DNA of 64,000 bases. Origin: Martinezella lusitana. GTDB taxonomy: Bacteria > Pseudomonadota > Alphaproteobacteria > Rhizobiales > Rhizobiaceae. The position numbers and the translations under genes were made by a program. The stretch is taken from the NCBI RefSeq assembly GCF_016901135.1, contig NZ_JAFEVL010000010.1, positions 124,001-188,000 on the forward strand, written 5' to 3'. The notes beneath the pieces were generated by a model that saw only the letters and a program-made list of their open reading frames with translations, was not told the origin of the DNA and ran no database searches. Positions 16,609 to 25,543 of the stretch are shown in pieces (position 1 is the stretch's first letter; each line of letters begins with the position of its first letter).

Positions 16609-17685
16609 TCACTTCGGCTTGACCAGGGCGCATGACGGCGCAAGCGTGGTCTTCTTGCTCAGGCCTTCCACCAGCACTTTCAGCTGCGGCTTGTCGCGGC
16701 CGTTGTGCGGCTGGATGTTGAGCGGCTCCTCCGGCGGCCACCAGTCGCCGGCTGCCCAGTAAGCCCAGCCGAGCCAGACGTCGCTGTTCGTGTTCATGAC
16801 ATCGAGTACCTGTTTGAGGCCCTCGAGGCAGCCGTCGTTGGCAGCTACGCCGAATTCGCCCAGGAAGCCGCGCTTGCCGTTCTTGCGCAGCCAGTCCGTA
16901 ACGTCGTTCAAGCCCTTCTTGGCACTGTCGGTACCGTCACAGGCCGTATGCGTGCCGGAGCTGTCCGCATCCAGATACTGGTGGAATTCGAAGGCGTAGA
17001 AATCGAGTGGATCCTTGACGCCGAGCATGACCGTCGCGTTCGAGCCGTCGCCGAGACTGTCGGCCGCCCAGCTATGCGCACCCGTCCAGTTCGTGCCGGG
17101 CACGAGGATGAGGTTGCGGGCGCCGACGGTGCGGATGCTCCGGATTGCTATATTGGCCAGCTCCAGCCAGTCGGGTGCCTTGATATCGTGCGGCTCGTTC
17201 ATCAGGCCGAAGGAGACACCTTTGCGATTGGCGAATTCGACGGCGAGCCGCGCCCAGAAATCGCCGAAAGCCAGATCGGTCGCGGGCACCTGCTTCAGCT
17301 GGATCTTGTCGTAGTAGCCGTAATTGTGGGGATCGAGGACAACGGCCATGCCATGTTTCTGAATGAGATCGACGGCATCCTTGAGCCTTTGCAGTTCGGC
17401 TCCGTTGAAAGGCTGGCCAAGCACAGGCTGCAGCCGCTCCCAGCGGAAGGGCAAGCGCACCACGTTCATGCCCTTGCCTGCGAAGTAACCGACCGTCTCT
17501 TCGGATGGGTAGGTGTAGTTGACGTTGACCGCGCCGTCGCGCTCGCCATACTCCGCGCCGGAAAGATTGACACCCCGATAGCAGAGCTGCGACGCGGCAA
17601 AGCTGCTGTCCGCCTGCGCCGCTGCGGCCAGCATGACCGTCCCGGCCAGCAGGCGGCGCAGAAATCTCGTAATCGATCCCGTCAT
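16609..17685 (-). CDS. secreted glycoside hydrolase family 5 endoglucanase-like protein
   Basis: The 358-residue product begins with a signal peptide (R-R-L-L-A-G-T-V-M-L-A-A-A-A-Q-A). It then shows GH5 hallmarks: R-L-P-F-R-W-E-R near the N-terminus, D-P-H-N-Y-G, the acid/base glutamate in L-M-N-E-P-H-D, and the nucleophile in L-G-E-F-G-V. Length fits a single-domain GH5 beta-1,4-glucanase. I prefer ATG 17685; upstream in-frame ATGs (17724, 17778) would bury the signal peptide. In EPS loci such enzymes trim or release the growing polymer. The gene is divergent from the Wzz-like gene, sharing a 195-bp promoter region. Confidence 0.87.
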   Translation of the reverse strand: MTGSITRFLRRLLAGTVMLAAAAQADSSFAASQLCYRGVNLSGAEYGERDGAVNVNYTYPSEETVGYFAGKGMNVVRLPFRWERLQPVLGQPFNGAELQRLKDAVDLIQKHGMAVVLDPHNYGYYDKIQLKQVPATDLAFGDFWARLAVEFANRKGVSFGLMNEPHDIKAPDWLELANIAIRSIRTVGARNLILVPGTNWTGAHSWAADSLGDGSNATVMLGVKDPLDFYAFEFHQYLDADSSGTHTACDGTDSAKKGLNDVTDWLRKNGKRGFLGEFGVAANDGCLEGLKQVLDVMNTNSDVWLGWAYWAAGDWWPPEEPLNIQPHNGRDKPQLKVLVEGLSKKTTLAPSCALVKPK

Positions 17686-17880
17686 TGCACGTTCCTGTTG
17701 TCCACGCGAATACATCGTTCTCATAAGGGCCACGGTATTGAATAATGATGAAGGGCCGGACCGAACCGGCGCCTGCATGGCGACTTCCTGGGAGTGTCCT
17801 TAATGTTCCGTTAGCCAAACATTTCTAAACTCTCGGCATCTGCTGCGTGGAATCGGCCTGCGGAGCATTGAAAGTCTGAC

Positions 17881-19566
17881 ATGAGCTCAATGGAACAAAG
17901 CAGGAGAGCGAACCGACTTGCGGGTTGGCGCGATACGGAGCCGTCTGACGCGCAGCGCGACGGCTTGCGTCTGCGCAGTCCGGTATTGCGTCCGCGTGAT
18001 TTCGTCGCCGAAGCAGAGCCCGATACATCATCAGATCAAGTCGATCAGGCAAGCCGCGACAACTCCGCGCCCAGGCAGATGCCGGGCCGGCGCGACCTTG
18101 AAAAGGAAGCGCCGCCGCAGCCAGCTGTCGAGCCGTTGGCTGTCGCCGCTGCGCCGCTGATGGAACCGGCAGCCGTTGCCGTACCGCCGGTCGCTCCACA
18201 ACCGGTGCCGATACCTGCGGCAGATACACCATTGATCGATCTGCGCTCCGCCATTCGCTCGATCTGGGCAATGAAATTTCTGGTTCTCGCCTTGGCGGCG
18301 GTCTGCGCCGTGCTGGGCGCGGCCGTTATTCCGCTCATTCCGCAGAAATTCTCGGCCGAGACCAGTCTTTATTTCGATCCTCGACCCGCCGGAGGCGCCG
18401 ATTCCTCGCAGCAGGCCCCGACGGCGCCGGAGCTGATCACGACGATGATCGACAGCCAGACCCAGATCCTGTCTTCGGGCAAGGTGCTTGGTCGCGTCGT
18501 CGATGCGCTGAAGCTCGACCAGGATCCGCAGTTCGATGGCGGCGCCACCGGCGAGGCAGCGAAATACATAGCGACGGCGACCCTGTCGAAGGCAGTGCAA
18601 ATCGCTCGCGAGTCGAGCACCTATGTCGTAACAGCCAAGGTGACGACGCGCGATCCGCAGAAATCGGCAGACATCGCCAACCAGCTCGTGTCCTCCTTCA
18701 TCGAGGAGGAGAGCGGAGCAGCTGCGAAGAGCTTCAAGACGAGCAACAGTGCACTGGACAGCAGGCTTGACGATCTGCGCCAGCAGGTGCTTTCAGCCGA
18801 AAAGGCGGTAGAGGCCTATCGCGCCGACAATGACATGGTTGCCGTCGAAGGCAATCTGATCTCCGACAAGCGCCTGACAGCGCTGAACGACATGCTGGTG
18901 ACCGCCCAGCAGAGGACGATCGAGGCCAAGGCTCGCGCGGATGCCGCCGGCAAGCTGAGCTTCGAGGATGTTGTCGCCAACAACCCTAACAATCCTACCG
19001 CCGCCACGGCATCGACGGCGCTGAGCAGCCTGCGGCAACAATATGCGACGCTTGCCGCCAGTGTCGGCAGCCTGCAGAGCCAGCTTGGTGCCCGTCATCC
19101 GCGCCTGCTTGCGGCGAAATCCTCGCTGGAAAGCCTCGCCGCGGAAATTCGCAGCGAATTGCAGCGACAGATGACCTCGGCGCGCGCCGACTATGAGCAG
19201 GCGCAAGCGGCCGAGCAGGATATTGCCAAGGAACTGGCGGTGCAGAAGTCATCGCAGGTCAATACGTCGGGCAAGCTCGTCGGCCTGAACGAATTGCAGC
19301 GCAAGGCCGCCGCCACCCGCGATCTTTATGAGTCGCTTCTGAAGCGATCCGGTCAGAGCAGCGATGCGCAGGATCTGTCGCAGAGCAATATTCGCGTGAT
19401 TTCCGAGGCGGAACCGCCGCTGACCGCAGACGGACCGGGCCGGAAAGTGATGATGGTGGCGGGATTGATCGCCGGCGCAATGTTCGGCGCAGGTCTTGGC
19501 ATGACCTTCGCCATTCTCATCGGCCTGTTCCGGCATCCGGTGATCCGCGGCTATCTCGCCAAGTGA
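17881..19566 (+). CDS. Wzz/GumC-like polysaccharide chain-length or export protein without kinase domain
   Basis: The 561-residue protein has an unusual 110-residue Pro/Ala-rich cytoplasmic N-terminus, then a first membrane helix (about 128-152). A periplasmic Wzz domain (E-T-S-L-Y-F-D-P-R near 160) and long coiled coils (about 270-460) follow. The second helix (about 520-548) is followed by only a dozen residues. The usual BY-kinase (Walker A, A', B, Tyr tail) is absent, so it resembles the membrane half of split systems or GumC. It would form the inner-membrane ring that steers polymer length and export. A separate kinase gene was not seen nearby. Confidence 0.85.
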   Translation: MSSMEQSRRANRLAGWRDTEPSDAQRDGLRLRSPVLRPRDFVAEAEPDTSSDQVDQASRDNSAPRQMPGRRDLEKEAPPQPAVEPLAVAAAPLMEPAAVAVPPVAPQPVPIPAADTPLIDLRSAIRSIWAMKFLVLALAAVCAVLGAAVIPLIPQKFSAETSLYFDPRPAGGADSSQQAPTAPELITTMIDSQTQILSSGKVLGRVVDALKLDQDPQFDGGATGEAAKYIATATLSKAVQIARESSTYVVTAKVTTRDPQKSADIANQLVSSFIEEESGAAAKSFKTSNSALDSRLDDLRQQVLSAEKAVEAYRADNDMVAVEGNLISDKRLTALNDMLVTAQQRTIEAKARADAAGKLSFEDVVANNPNNPTAATASTALSSLRQQYATLAASVGSLQSQLGARHPRLLAAKSSLESLAAEIRSELQRQMTSARADYEQAQAAEQDIAKELAVQKSSQVNTSGKLVGLNELQRKAAATRDLYESLLKRSGQSSDAQDLSQSNIRVISEAEPPLTADGPGRKVMMVAGLIAGAMFGAGLGMTFAILIGLFRHPVIRGYLAK

Positions 19567-19678
19567 GCCCTATTGATCTTTTTCCGCCTTCGGCCTCTTC
19601 AATATCGGAGATGCAATTGTGCGCCGGCTGTTCTAGATGTAAATCGGCGCTGGGAATGATTGAATTTTGCTAATGAAG

Positions 19679-19698
19679 GCATGATGCAATCATCATGC
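19679..19698. promoter_or_regulatory. short inverted repeat before the dehydratase gene
   Basis: GCATGATG and CATCATGC form a perfect 8-bp inverted repeat with a 4-nt spacer in the 214-bp gap between the Wzz-like gene and the dehydratase gene. It lies about 80 bp before the start codon, so a regulator site is possible. No T-run follows, which argues against an intrinsic terminator. Confidence 0.35.
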
Positions 19699-19780
19699 GT
19701 CATGTGGGTACATTGTGAGACGATCTATGCGAGAGAAGCGGTGCGCTGTTCCGATGACCGGCGCCAGGGGAAACTGACCA

Positions 19781-21763
19781 ATGGTGCCCGCGGATAAGCT
19801 CGTCCTGCCGTTCCTGGCGCTGCCGCGCTCCACCAAACGTGCGCTCGCGCTGCTGGTCGATGCCAGCCTTTGTGTGTTGACGGTTTGGTTTGCCTATTGT
19901 CTGCGCCTCGATGATTGGGTCATTCTGGAAGGCGTCGAATGGCTGCCCGCCATCGTCTCCCTCCTGGTCGCCATACCGATCTTCATCGTCCTTGGCCTCT
20001 ATCGCGCCATTTTCCGATATGCCGGCCTTTCGGCTTTCGTGACGGTCCTCAAGGCGGTGGCCATCTACGCGCTCGCCTTCATGACGATTTTTACCGCGAT
20101 CAGCGTGCCGGGCGTGCCGCGCACGGTCGGCATATTGCAGCCGCTGCTGCTGCTGATCGCCATCGGCCTGTCGCGCATGTGGACGCGCTATTGGCTCGGC
20201 AATGCCTATCAGCGGCTCTTGAACCGCAACCAGCTCGCCAAGGTGCTGATCTACGGCGCTGGCGCTTCGGGTCGTCAGCTCGCGGGCGCTCTTGCCAACA
20301 GCGCCGAGCTGAATGTCGTCGGCTATCTCGATGACGATCACAACCTGCAGGGCAGCATCATGGGCGGCCTGCCGATCTATGATCCAATCGACCTGCCGGC
20401 GCTTGCGGTTACCAGCGAGATCAAGGGCGTGTTGCTGGCCTTGCCGAACGCGACGCGGCAACGCCGCAACGAAATTCTCGAAGACATGCGCAAGGCTCGT
20501 GTCACCGTGCGAACCATGCCGGATTTGACAGCACTGGCGCAGGGCCGTGTCGCGGTCTCCGACCTGCGCGAACTCGATATCGAGGATCTGCTCGGCCGCA
20601 ACGTGATTGTCCCTGACCGTGCGCTGATCGAGAAGAACATCCGTGGCAAGGTCGTCATGGTGACCGGCGCTGGCGGCTCAATCGGCAGCGAGCTCTGCCG
20701 CCAGATCCTGAAGAACGGCCCATCCTCCCTGCTGCTGGTGGAGCAGAATGAATTCGGGCTCTATGCCATTCACGGCGAGCTTGAAAAATCGGCTGCATCC
20801 GCAGAACCCGCCGATATTCGTATCATCCCCTTCCTCGCATCCGTCCGGGACGGCCAGCGCATCAGGCAGATCATGGAGGCATGGCGGCCGAAAACCGTCT
20901 ATCACGCCGCCGCCTATAAGCATGTGCCGCTTGTCGAGTACAATCCCGCCGAAGGCATCCGCAACAACGTGCTGGGAACGTTGATCACGGCCCAGGCGGC
21001 GCGTGATTATGGCGTCGAGGATTTCGTCCTCATCAGCACGGACAAGGCCGTCCGTCCAACCAACATCATGGGCGCGAGCAAGCGGCTGGCGGAGATGGTG
21101 CTGCAGGCGATGGACGCCGGTCGCAAACCCGGTGTCGCCAGCACCAATTTCTCCATGGTCCGCTTCGGCAACGTGCTTGGCTCATCCGGCTCAGTCGTGC
21201 CGCTGTTTCGCCAGCAGATCCGCGACGGCGGCCCGATCACGCTGACGCATCCCGACATTACCCGTTATTTCATGACCATTCCCGAGGCATCGCAGCTGGT
21301 GATCCAGGCTGGTGCGATGTCGGGTGGCGGCGATGTCTTTCTGCTCGATATGGGCGAGCCGGTACGCATCGCCGATCTCGCCCGCCGCATGGTGGAATTG
21401 TCTGGTCTGACGGTCAGGGACGAGGAAGAGCCCGATGGCGATATCGAGCTGGAAATCACCGGTTTGAGGCCGGGCGAAAAGCTTTTCGAGGAATTGCTGA
21501 TCGGCGACAACCCGCAGCCGACGAGCCATCCGCGTATCATGCAGGCCAAGGAGGATTTCTTGGCCTGGCCGGAACTGTCGAAGCGACTTACGGCGCTGGA
21601 GGCGGCACTGGACGAGAACGACATACCCTTGGCAAGGACAATGCTGCAGAAGCTGGTGTCCGGTTATGCGCCGAGCAGTGAAGTGGTCGATCTGGTTTAC
21701 CGCGAGCGTGAAGCGGACCTGGACGTCGTGCAGCCGAATCTCGACAACGTCGCTCCGCTCTAG
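19781..21763 (+). CDS. membrane-anchored nucleotide-sugar 4,6-dehydratase (WbpM/CapD/PglF type)
   Basis: The 660 residues have four N-terminal membrane helices (about 20-140), a first Rossmann-like domain with G-A-G-A-S-G near residue 166, and a second SDR domain. The SDR domain has the NAD-binding G-A-G-G-S-I-G-S near 302. The catalytic region reads S-T-D-K-A-V-R-P-T-N-I-M-G-A-S-K-R, with Met in place of the usual SDR tyrosine four residues before Lys, the hallmark of this subfamily. Members convert UDP-GlcNAc to its 4-keto-6-deoxy form. It follows the Wzz-like gene by 214 bp on the same strand and supplies a modified sugar for the polysaccharide. Confidence 0.92.
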   Translation: MVPADKLVLPFLALPRSTKRALALLVDASLCVLTVWFAYCLRLDDWVILEGVEWLPAIVSLLVAIPIFIVLGLYRAIFRYAGLSAFVTVLKAVAIYALAFMTIFTAISVPGVPRTVGILQPLLLLIAIGLSRMWTRYWLGNAYQRLLNRNQLAKVLIYGAGASGRQLAGALANSAELNVVGYLDDDHNLQGSIMGGLPIYDPIDLPALAVTSEIKGVLLALPNATRQRRNEILEDMRKARVTVRTMPDLTALAQGRVAVSDLRELDIEDLLGRNVIVPDRALIEKNIRGKVVMVTGAGGSIGSELCRQILKNGPSSLLLVEQNEFGLYAIHGELEKSAASAEPADIRIIPFLASVRDGQRIRQIMEAWRPKTVYHAAAYKHVPLVEYNPAEGIRNNVLGTLITAQAARDYGVEDFVLISTDKAVRPTNIMGASKRLAEMVLQAMDAGRKPGVASTNFSMVRFGNVLGSSGSVVPLFRQQIRDGGPITLTHPDITRYFMTIPEASQLVIQAGAMSGGGDVFLLDMGEPVRIADLARRMVELSGLTVRDEEEPDGDIELEITGLRPGEKLFEELLIGDNPQPTSHPRIMQAKEDFLAWPELSKRLTALEAALDENDIPLARTMLQKLVSGYAPSSEVVDLVYREREADLDVVQPNLDNVAPL

Positions 21764-21815
21764 AGCGCTTCCACGAGAAGTGCGCAGCGGTTTTCCGTCC
21801 GGAATTGCGCAACCG
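21764..21815. repeat. rhizobial palindromic intergenic element (AGCGGTTTTCCG type, copy 1)
   Basis: The stretch AGCGCTTCCACGAGAAGTG followed by GCGGTTTTCCGTCCGGAAT is related to the elements at 42213-42318 and, more distantly, 34220-34269. It starts one base after the dehydratase stop and lies between convergent genes. Confidence 0.65.
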
Positions 21816-21823
21816 CTCCGGCG

Positions 21824-22591
21824 TCAGTGTTCGATGGTGCTGACGCCCGTCTCCCGCTTGACCTTGATGGCATAGCGCCAGCGCTGCAGCTGATCGCATG
21901 TGCGGAACCAGTGTGCGGTTGCCCGCAGCAGGAAATGTCGCTTCACGGCGCGATAGTGCACGCGCTTGCCGATCGTCGTATCGGAGCGATACGGGCTGAA
22001 ATCCGCAATATTTTCGAGCGTTGCAAATGTCTCTACGCCGGTGGACCAGCCGCGCTCAAGAGCGACGTCATAGGGAAGGAGCATGGGCTTCAGCGCGATG
22101 AGCAACTTCTTGGCGGCCTTGCGATTGACGATGTAACAGGCGGCGGATCCTTGTGGGCCGTGCATGCAGCGTCCGACAACATCGTTTTCGGCGGTCTCTG
22201 AGATCGGTTTGAAGCCGACCAGGCGATGATTGACCAGCTTGACGAGGCGTGCGCCGTTAACGCACTCCATGGCGGCAATCGCACGCGGGATCAGTCTTTC
22301 GTTCAGCTCTACGTCATCCTCCATGATGATGGCCATCTTGTCGCCGCTGGCGACGAATTGCTGGAGGGCAAGCAGGTGGCTGCGATAACAGCCATATTCG
22401 CCGGGCAGCAGCTTGCGGCCGTTATGGTAGATGAACGATTTCGGGTGAAAATCGGCGCGATCCCTCTCCGCGACTGTACGACCGTCGATAGCCGGAATTC
22501 GCGTGATATTCAGGTCGTACTCCATGGCCTGGCCGCACAATCTCTCCCAGCGCTCACGCGAGCGTTCGAGATTGATGACATAGATGCGAAC
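21824..22591 (-). CDS. glycosyltransferase family 25 protein; 5' end unresolved
   Basis: The protein is a GT25 (LPS/EPS galactosyltransferase-like) enzyme: I-I-M-E-D-D-V-E (metal-binding region), G-E-Y-G-C-Y-R-S-H near the donor site, G-S-A-A-C-Y-I-V-N-R-K-A-A-K. The family's normal N-terminus, V-R-I-Y-V-I-N-L-E-R-S, is present in frame at 22591-22559, but no ATG, GTG or TTG precedes it back to the in-frame TAG at about 22720. The first canonical start is TTG at 22540, which would remove the core first strand. Either an AUU/CUG codon is used (an ATT at 22660 follows GGAG) or the gene has lost its start. It is convergent with the dehydratase gene and belongs to the polysaccharide locus. Confidence 0.75.
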   Translation of the reverse strand, partial: VRIYVINLERSRERWERLCGQAMEYDLNITRIPAIDGRTVAERDRADFHPKSFIYHNGRKLLPGEYGCYRSHLLALQQFVASGDKMAIIMEDDVELNERLIPRAIAAMECVNGARLVKLVNHRLVGFKPISETAENDVVGRCMHGPQGSAACYIVNRKAAKKLLIALKPMLLPYDVALERGWSTGVETFATLENIADFSPYRSDTTIGKRVHYRAVKRHFLLRATAHWFRTCDQLQRWRYAIKVKRETGVSTIEH

Positions 22592-22957
22592 TTGCTGCGC
22601 GCTCTCGGCAACAATGAAAGGGTCAACGGTCGGAGAAATACGACTAATCTGTTCGAGAATGACTGTTACTCCTACAAACAGAAATCGCGTTGGCGGGAAA
22701 TGAAGAATGCAAGACTTATACTATATAACATGCTTATGACTTGTCGCAAATGCCTGATGCACGTGGATGTTGCATTTTCAGATAAAAGCATTTTGTTTGG
22801 TGTAACGTCTCGTGATCGGTTCCCTGCCGGGATGGATATTGCCGGCCGGATATGATTTTGCGGAATTGCCCGTTGGCGCCCGACATCGGCTTTACTATAT
22901 CTGATTGGTGCGGCGCACGGTCGTGGCGTCCGCATTGGTGAAGGACGATAGCAATTC
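22592..22957. other. A+T-rich gap without a recognisable gene
   Basis: This 366-bp stretch is clearly lower in G+C than its neighbours (for example 22711-22800). It includes the region where the GT25 start should be. I see no ORF with a ribosome site. Its right end should hold the promoter of the small secreted protein at 22958. The base composition suggests acquired or decaying DNA. Confidence 0.4.
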
Positions 22958-23290
22958 ATGTGGACCAGATCGAAAATCGTCATTGTTGCTCTGTTCCTCG
23001 CAGGCCTCATGCCCGCGACCGGCTTTGCCGACAACCCACTTCTCCCTAAGCCATATGTCCGCCCCGTCTATCCTTACAAGGACCTGCCGGGTGTAACTGA
23101 GCCCAAAATGGCGGCCGACGAGAAATTTCAATGCCGCACGACCACCTTATATCCGGATGACTTCTATAGAGGCTACTTCTACCGGGGCCTGCCGCGCCTG
23201 GGTTATGTTTGCGAGCAGGACGGCGTCATCTCCAGCAGCACCAGAAAGCCAAACTACCAGTATTGGCAATATAACGGACCTGACAGATAA
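22958..23290 (+). CDS. small secreted hypothetical protein
   Basis: No family is recognised. The 110-residue product has a clear signal peptide (V-I-V-A-L-F-L-A-G-L-M-P-A-T-G-F-A, cleavage near residue 24-25) and a mature part rich in Tyr, Pro and Arg with two cysteines (C-R-T-T-T, V-C-E-Q) that could pair in the periplasm. The Y-R-G-Y-F-Y-R-G-L-P repeat-like segment is notable. The ribosome site is weak. It lies at the edge of the polysaccharide locus and is followed by a terminator, so it is monocistronic. Confidence 0.6.
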   Translation: MWTRSKIVIVALFLAGLMPATGFADNPLLPKPYVRPVYPYKDLPGVTEPKMAADEKFQCRTTTLYPDDFYRGYFYRGLPRLGYVCEQDGVISSSTRKPNYQYWQYNGPDR

Positions 23291-23333
23291 CGCCATCGCC
23301 ATGCCGAAATAAGCAGCAATGCGATGAAATGAG

Positions 23334-23366
23334 GCGCAGCCTCTTCCGATAGGGCTGCGCATTTTT
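23334..23366 (+). terminator. intrinsic terminator after the small secreted protein gene
   Basis: GCGCAGCC and GGCTGCGC form an 8-bp GC-rich stem with an 11-nt loop, followed by ATTTTT. It lies 44 bp after the stop codon at 23290 and before the start of the dehydrogenase-ABC operon. Confidence 0.8.
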
Positions 23367-23484
23367 AGGCGTTCATCTGAAAATAAATTTCATGTTTTCG
23401 AGTGAATGCGCGAACGTCGTTGACGAATGCGAAAATTTGTCCCAATCTTACGAAAATAAATTACGTAATGGGAACTGAAAAAGT

Positions 23485-24645
23485 ATGCGAGTTGGAATCA
23501 TTGGGCTGGGATTCCGCCTGGGATATCTGGGCTATGTCTTCAAGGCGATTGATGACAGTTTCGAGATCGCCGGATATGTCGATCCGGAGCCGGCGGGTCT
23601 GCCCGGCTTGATCGAAAAGGGCATTTCCGCCGGAAAGGCTTACGCCACTCCCCAGGAGTTGATTGCCAACGAAAAGTTCGATCTGCTGATGATCGGCTCG
23701 CCAAACCATATGCACCTTGATCATATCCGCATCGGTCTCGAAGCCGGTCTCAAGATTTTCTGCGAAAAGCCGATCGTCACCACCATCAAGGACAGCATCG
23801 AGCTTGCCCGGCTGATGGCGAAATATGGCCATGAGCGGCTGATGGTCGGTCTCGTGCTGCGCTATTCGCCCATGTATCGCGATCTGCTGGTCGCGCAGGC
23901 CGAGGGAAAGCTCGGCAATGTCGTTTCCATCGAAGCGTCCGAGCATATCGAGCCTTACCACGGCGCCTTCTTCATGCGTGACTGGCGCCGCTACGAGCAT
24001 TATTCCGGCAGCTTCATGCTGGAGAAATGCTGCCACGACCTTGATCTCTATAATGGCGTGGTCGGTGCGCGCCCGGAGAGGGTCGCAAGCTTCGGCGGGC
24101 GCAAGAGCTTCATTCCGGAAAACGATCCGGCAAAGGAAGGCATCAACGATCTCGAGCTTTTCCATCGCAAGCCGAGCGGCTGGATGGGATCGGACAAGGT
24201 CTTCGACAGCGATGGCGACATCATCGATTATCAAGTGGCGATCGTCGAATACGCCAACGGCGTCGGCATGAACTTCCATACCAATCTGAACGTACCTGAC
24301 CAGTTCCGTCGCTTCGCCATCATGGGCTCGCGCGGCATGGCGGAAGGCGACTTCATTCGTGGCTATTTCAACGTTCACGAGATGCTGACCGGCAACAAGG
24401 TGGTCGAAAAGACCTATGCGACGCGCACAGCGCTTTCGCAGCACTATGGTGCCGACGAGCAGATGGCCGCCGATATCATCTCGCATGTCAAATCGGGGCA
24501 GCACTTGCCGGTCTCGACCTTGAATGCGCTCGAGGCAGGCATCCTGGCGCTTTCGATGGATGAGGCACGCATGAAGCGAACCGTCGTGGATCTCCGACCG
24601 ATCTGGGACGAGTTCGACGAAGCGCTCTATTCACGAGCAGCCTAG
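23485..24645 (+). CDS. Gfo/Idh/MocA-family NAD(P)-dependent sugar or cyclitol dehydrogenase
   Basis: The 386-residue protein starts with a Rossmann motif (V-G-I-I-G-L-G-F-R-L-G-Y-L-G) and carries the family's F-C-E-K-P-I with the catalytic Lys at about residue 94. An E-C-C-H-D-L-like segment (L-E-K-C-C-H-D-L-D-L-Y) is present near 175, with His and Asp expected at the active site. These enzymes oxidise or reduce sugars and inositols. It is the first gene of an operon: the permease gene starts 13 bp downstream behind AGGGAGG. The imported sugar is probably its substrate, which is inference from order. Confidence 0.88.
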   Translation: MRVGIIGLGFRLGYLGYVFKAIDDSFEIAGYVDPEPAGLPGLIEKGISAGKAYATPQELIANEKFDLLMIGSPNHMHLDHIRIGLEAGLKIFCEKPIVTTIKDSIELARLMAKYGHERLMVGLVLRYSPMYRDLLVAQAEGKLGNVVSIEASEHIEPYHGAFFMRDWRRYEHYSGSFMLEKCCHDLDLYNGVVGARPERVASFGGRKSFIPENDPAKEGINDLELFHRKPSGWMGSDKVFDSDGDIIDYQVAIVEYANGVGMNFHTNLNVPDQFRRFAIMGSRGMAEGDFIRGYFNVHEMLTGNKVVEKTYATRTALSQHYGADEQMAADIISHVKSGQHLPVSTLNALEAGILALSMDEARMKRTVVDLRPIWDEFDEALYSRAA

Positions 24646-24658
24646 GGAGGGGCGCAAG

Positions 24659-25543
24659 ATGGGTGTTCAACGCAGCACAATCATCTTCGCTTGGGTCCTG
24701 CTTTTTCCGGCTCTTCTTTACGTCACCATCATCGTCGCCTATCCATTGGTCGACACCATAATCCTGTCCTTCACAGATGCGTCGTTGAAGAAGGTGACGA
24801 ACTGGGTCGGCTTCGAGAATTACGGCAAGATCTTCAACGATACATTCGCATCGGTGATCGTCCGCACCTTCATCTGGACGTTCTTTTCCGTGTCGATCAA
24901 GATGATCATCGGCACCTTGGGCGCGACGATGCTGAATGCGGCGGTTCCCGGCCGTGCGCTCTTCCGGGTGCTGACCATGCCGCCCTGGATCGTGCCCATG
25001 GCGATCGGCATCTTCATGTGGGGCTGGATGTACAATGGCCAGTTCGGCATGATTTCCGGCCTGCTGCAGCGCTTCGGTGTCGTCGACGGCCCGGTTGCCT
25101 TTCTTGCCTATGGCGATACGGCCTTCTGGGCGACGATCGTCACCGACGTCTGGATCGGCGTGCCGATGGTCACTCTTTATATGTTGGCGGCCATGCAGGC
25201 GATCCCGCAGGATCTTTATGAAGCCGCCTGGACGGATGGTGCCGGCCGTTTCTATCGCTTCCGCCGCATCACTCTGCCGCTCCTGGTGCCCTCGCTGGTT
25301 ACCATGTCGATGCTGTCGTTGATTTCCACCTTCAATTCCTTCGACATCATCTGGATCTTGACTCGCGGTGGCCCGAATGGCGAGACGACGACGATGATCA
25401 TCGACACCTATCGCACGGCGATCGGGTCGTACAAATATGGCGAGGGCGCAGCCCGCGCGGTGCTGATCTGCATCTTCCTGTCGCTCTTCTGCTTCGCTTA
25501 CTTCCGCCTGACCAGCCGCTTTTCAACGGGAGCCAAGCGATGA
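24659..25543 (+). CDS. carbohydrate ABC transporter permease, MalF type
   Basis: The 294-residue protein has six hydrophobic segments and the conserved cytoplasmic EAA loop (E-A-A-W-T-D-G-A-G-R-F-Y-R-F-R-R-I-T-L-P) near residues 185-205, which contacts the ATPase. A good ribosome site (GGGAGGGGCG) lies just before ATG 24659. Its stop overlaps the next permease start by 4 bp (ATGA), so the pair is translationally coupled. It belongs to the CUT1 class (sugar, sugar-alcohol or oligosaccharide uptake). Confidence 0.92.
   Translation: MGVQRSTIIFAWVLLFPALLYVTIIVAYPLVDTIILSFTDASLKKVTNWVGFENYGKIFNDTFASVIVRTFIWTFFSVSIKMIIGTLGATMLNAAVPGRALFRVLTMPPWIVPMAIGIFMWGWMYNGQFGMISGLLQRFGVVDGPVAFLAYGDTAFWATIVTDVWIGVPMVTLYMLAAMQAIPQDLYEAAWTDGAGRFYRFRRITLPLLVPSLVTMSMLSLISTFNSFDIIWILTRGGPNGETTTMIIDTYRTAIGSYKYGEGAARAVLICIFLSLFCFAYFRLTSRFSTGAKR

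Noticed and set aside
22672..23034. 120-codon minus-strand frame upstream of the GT25 gene
   Set aside because: It overlaps the secreted-protein gene antisense and has no family features; it also does not supply the missing GT25 start.
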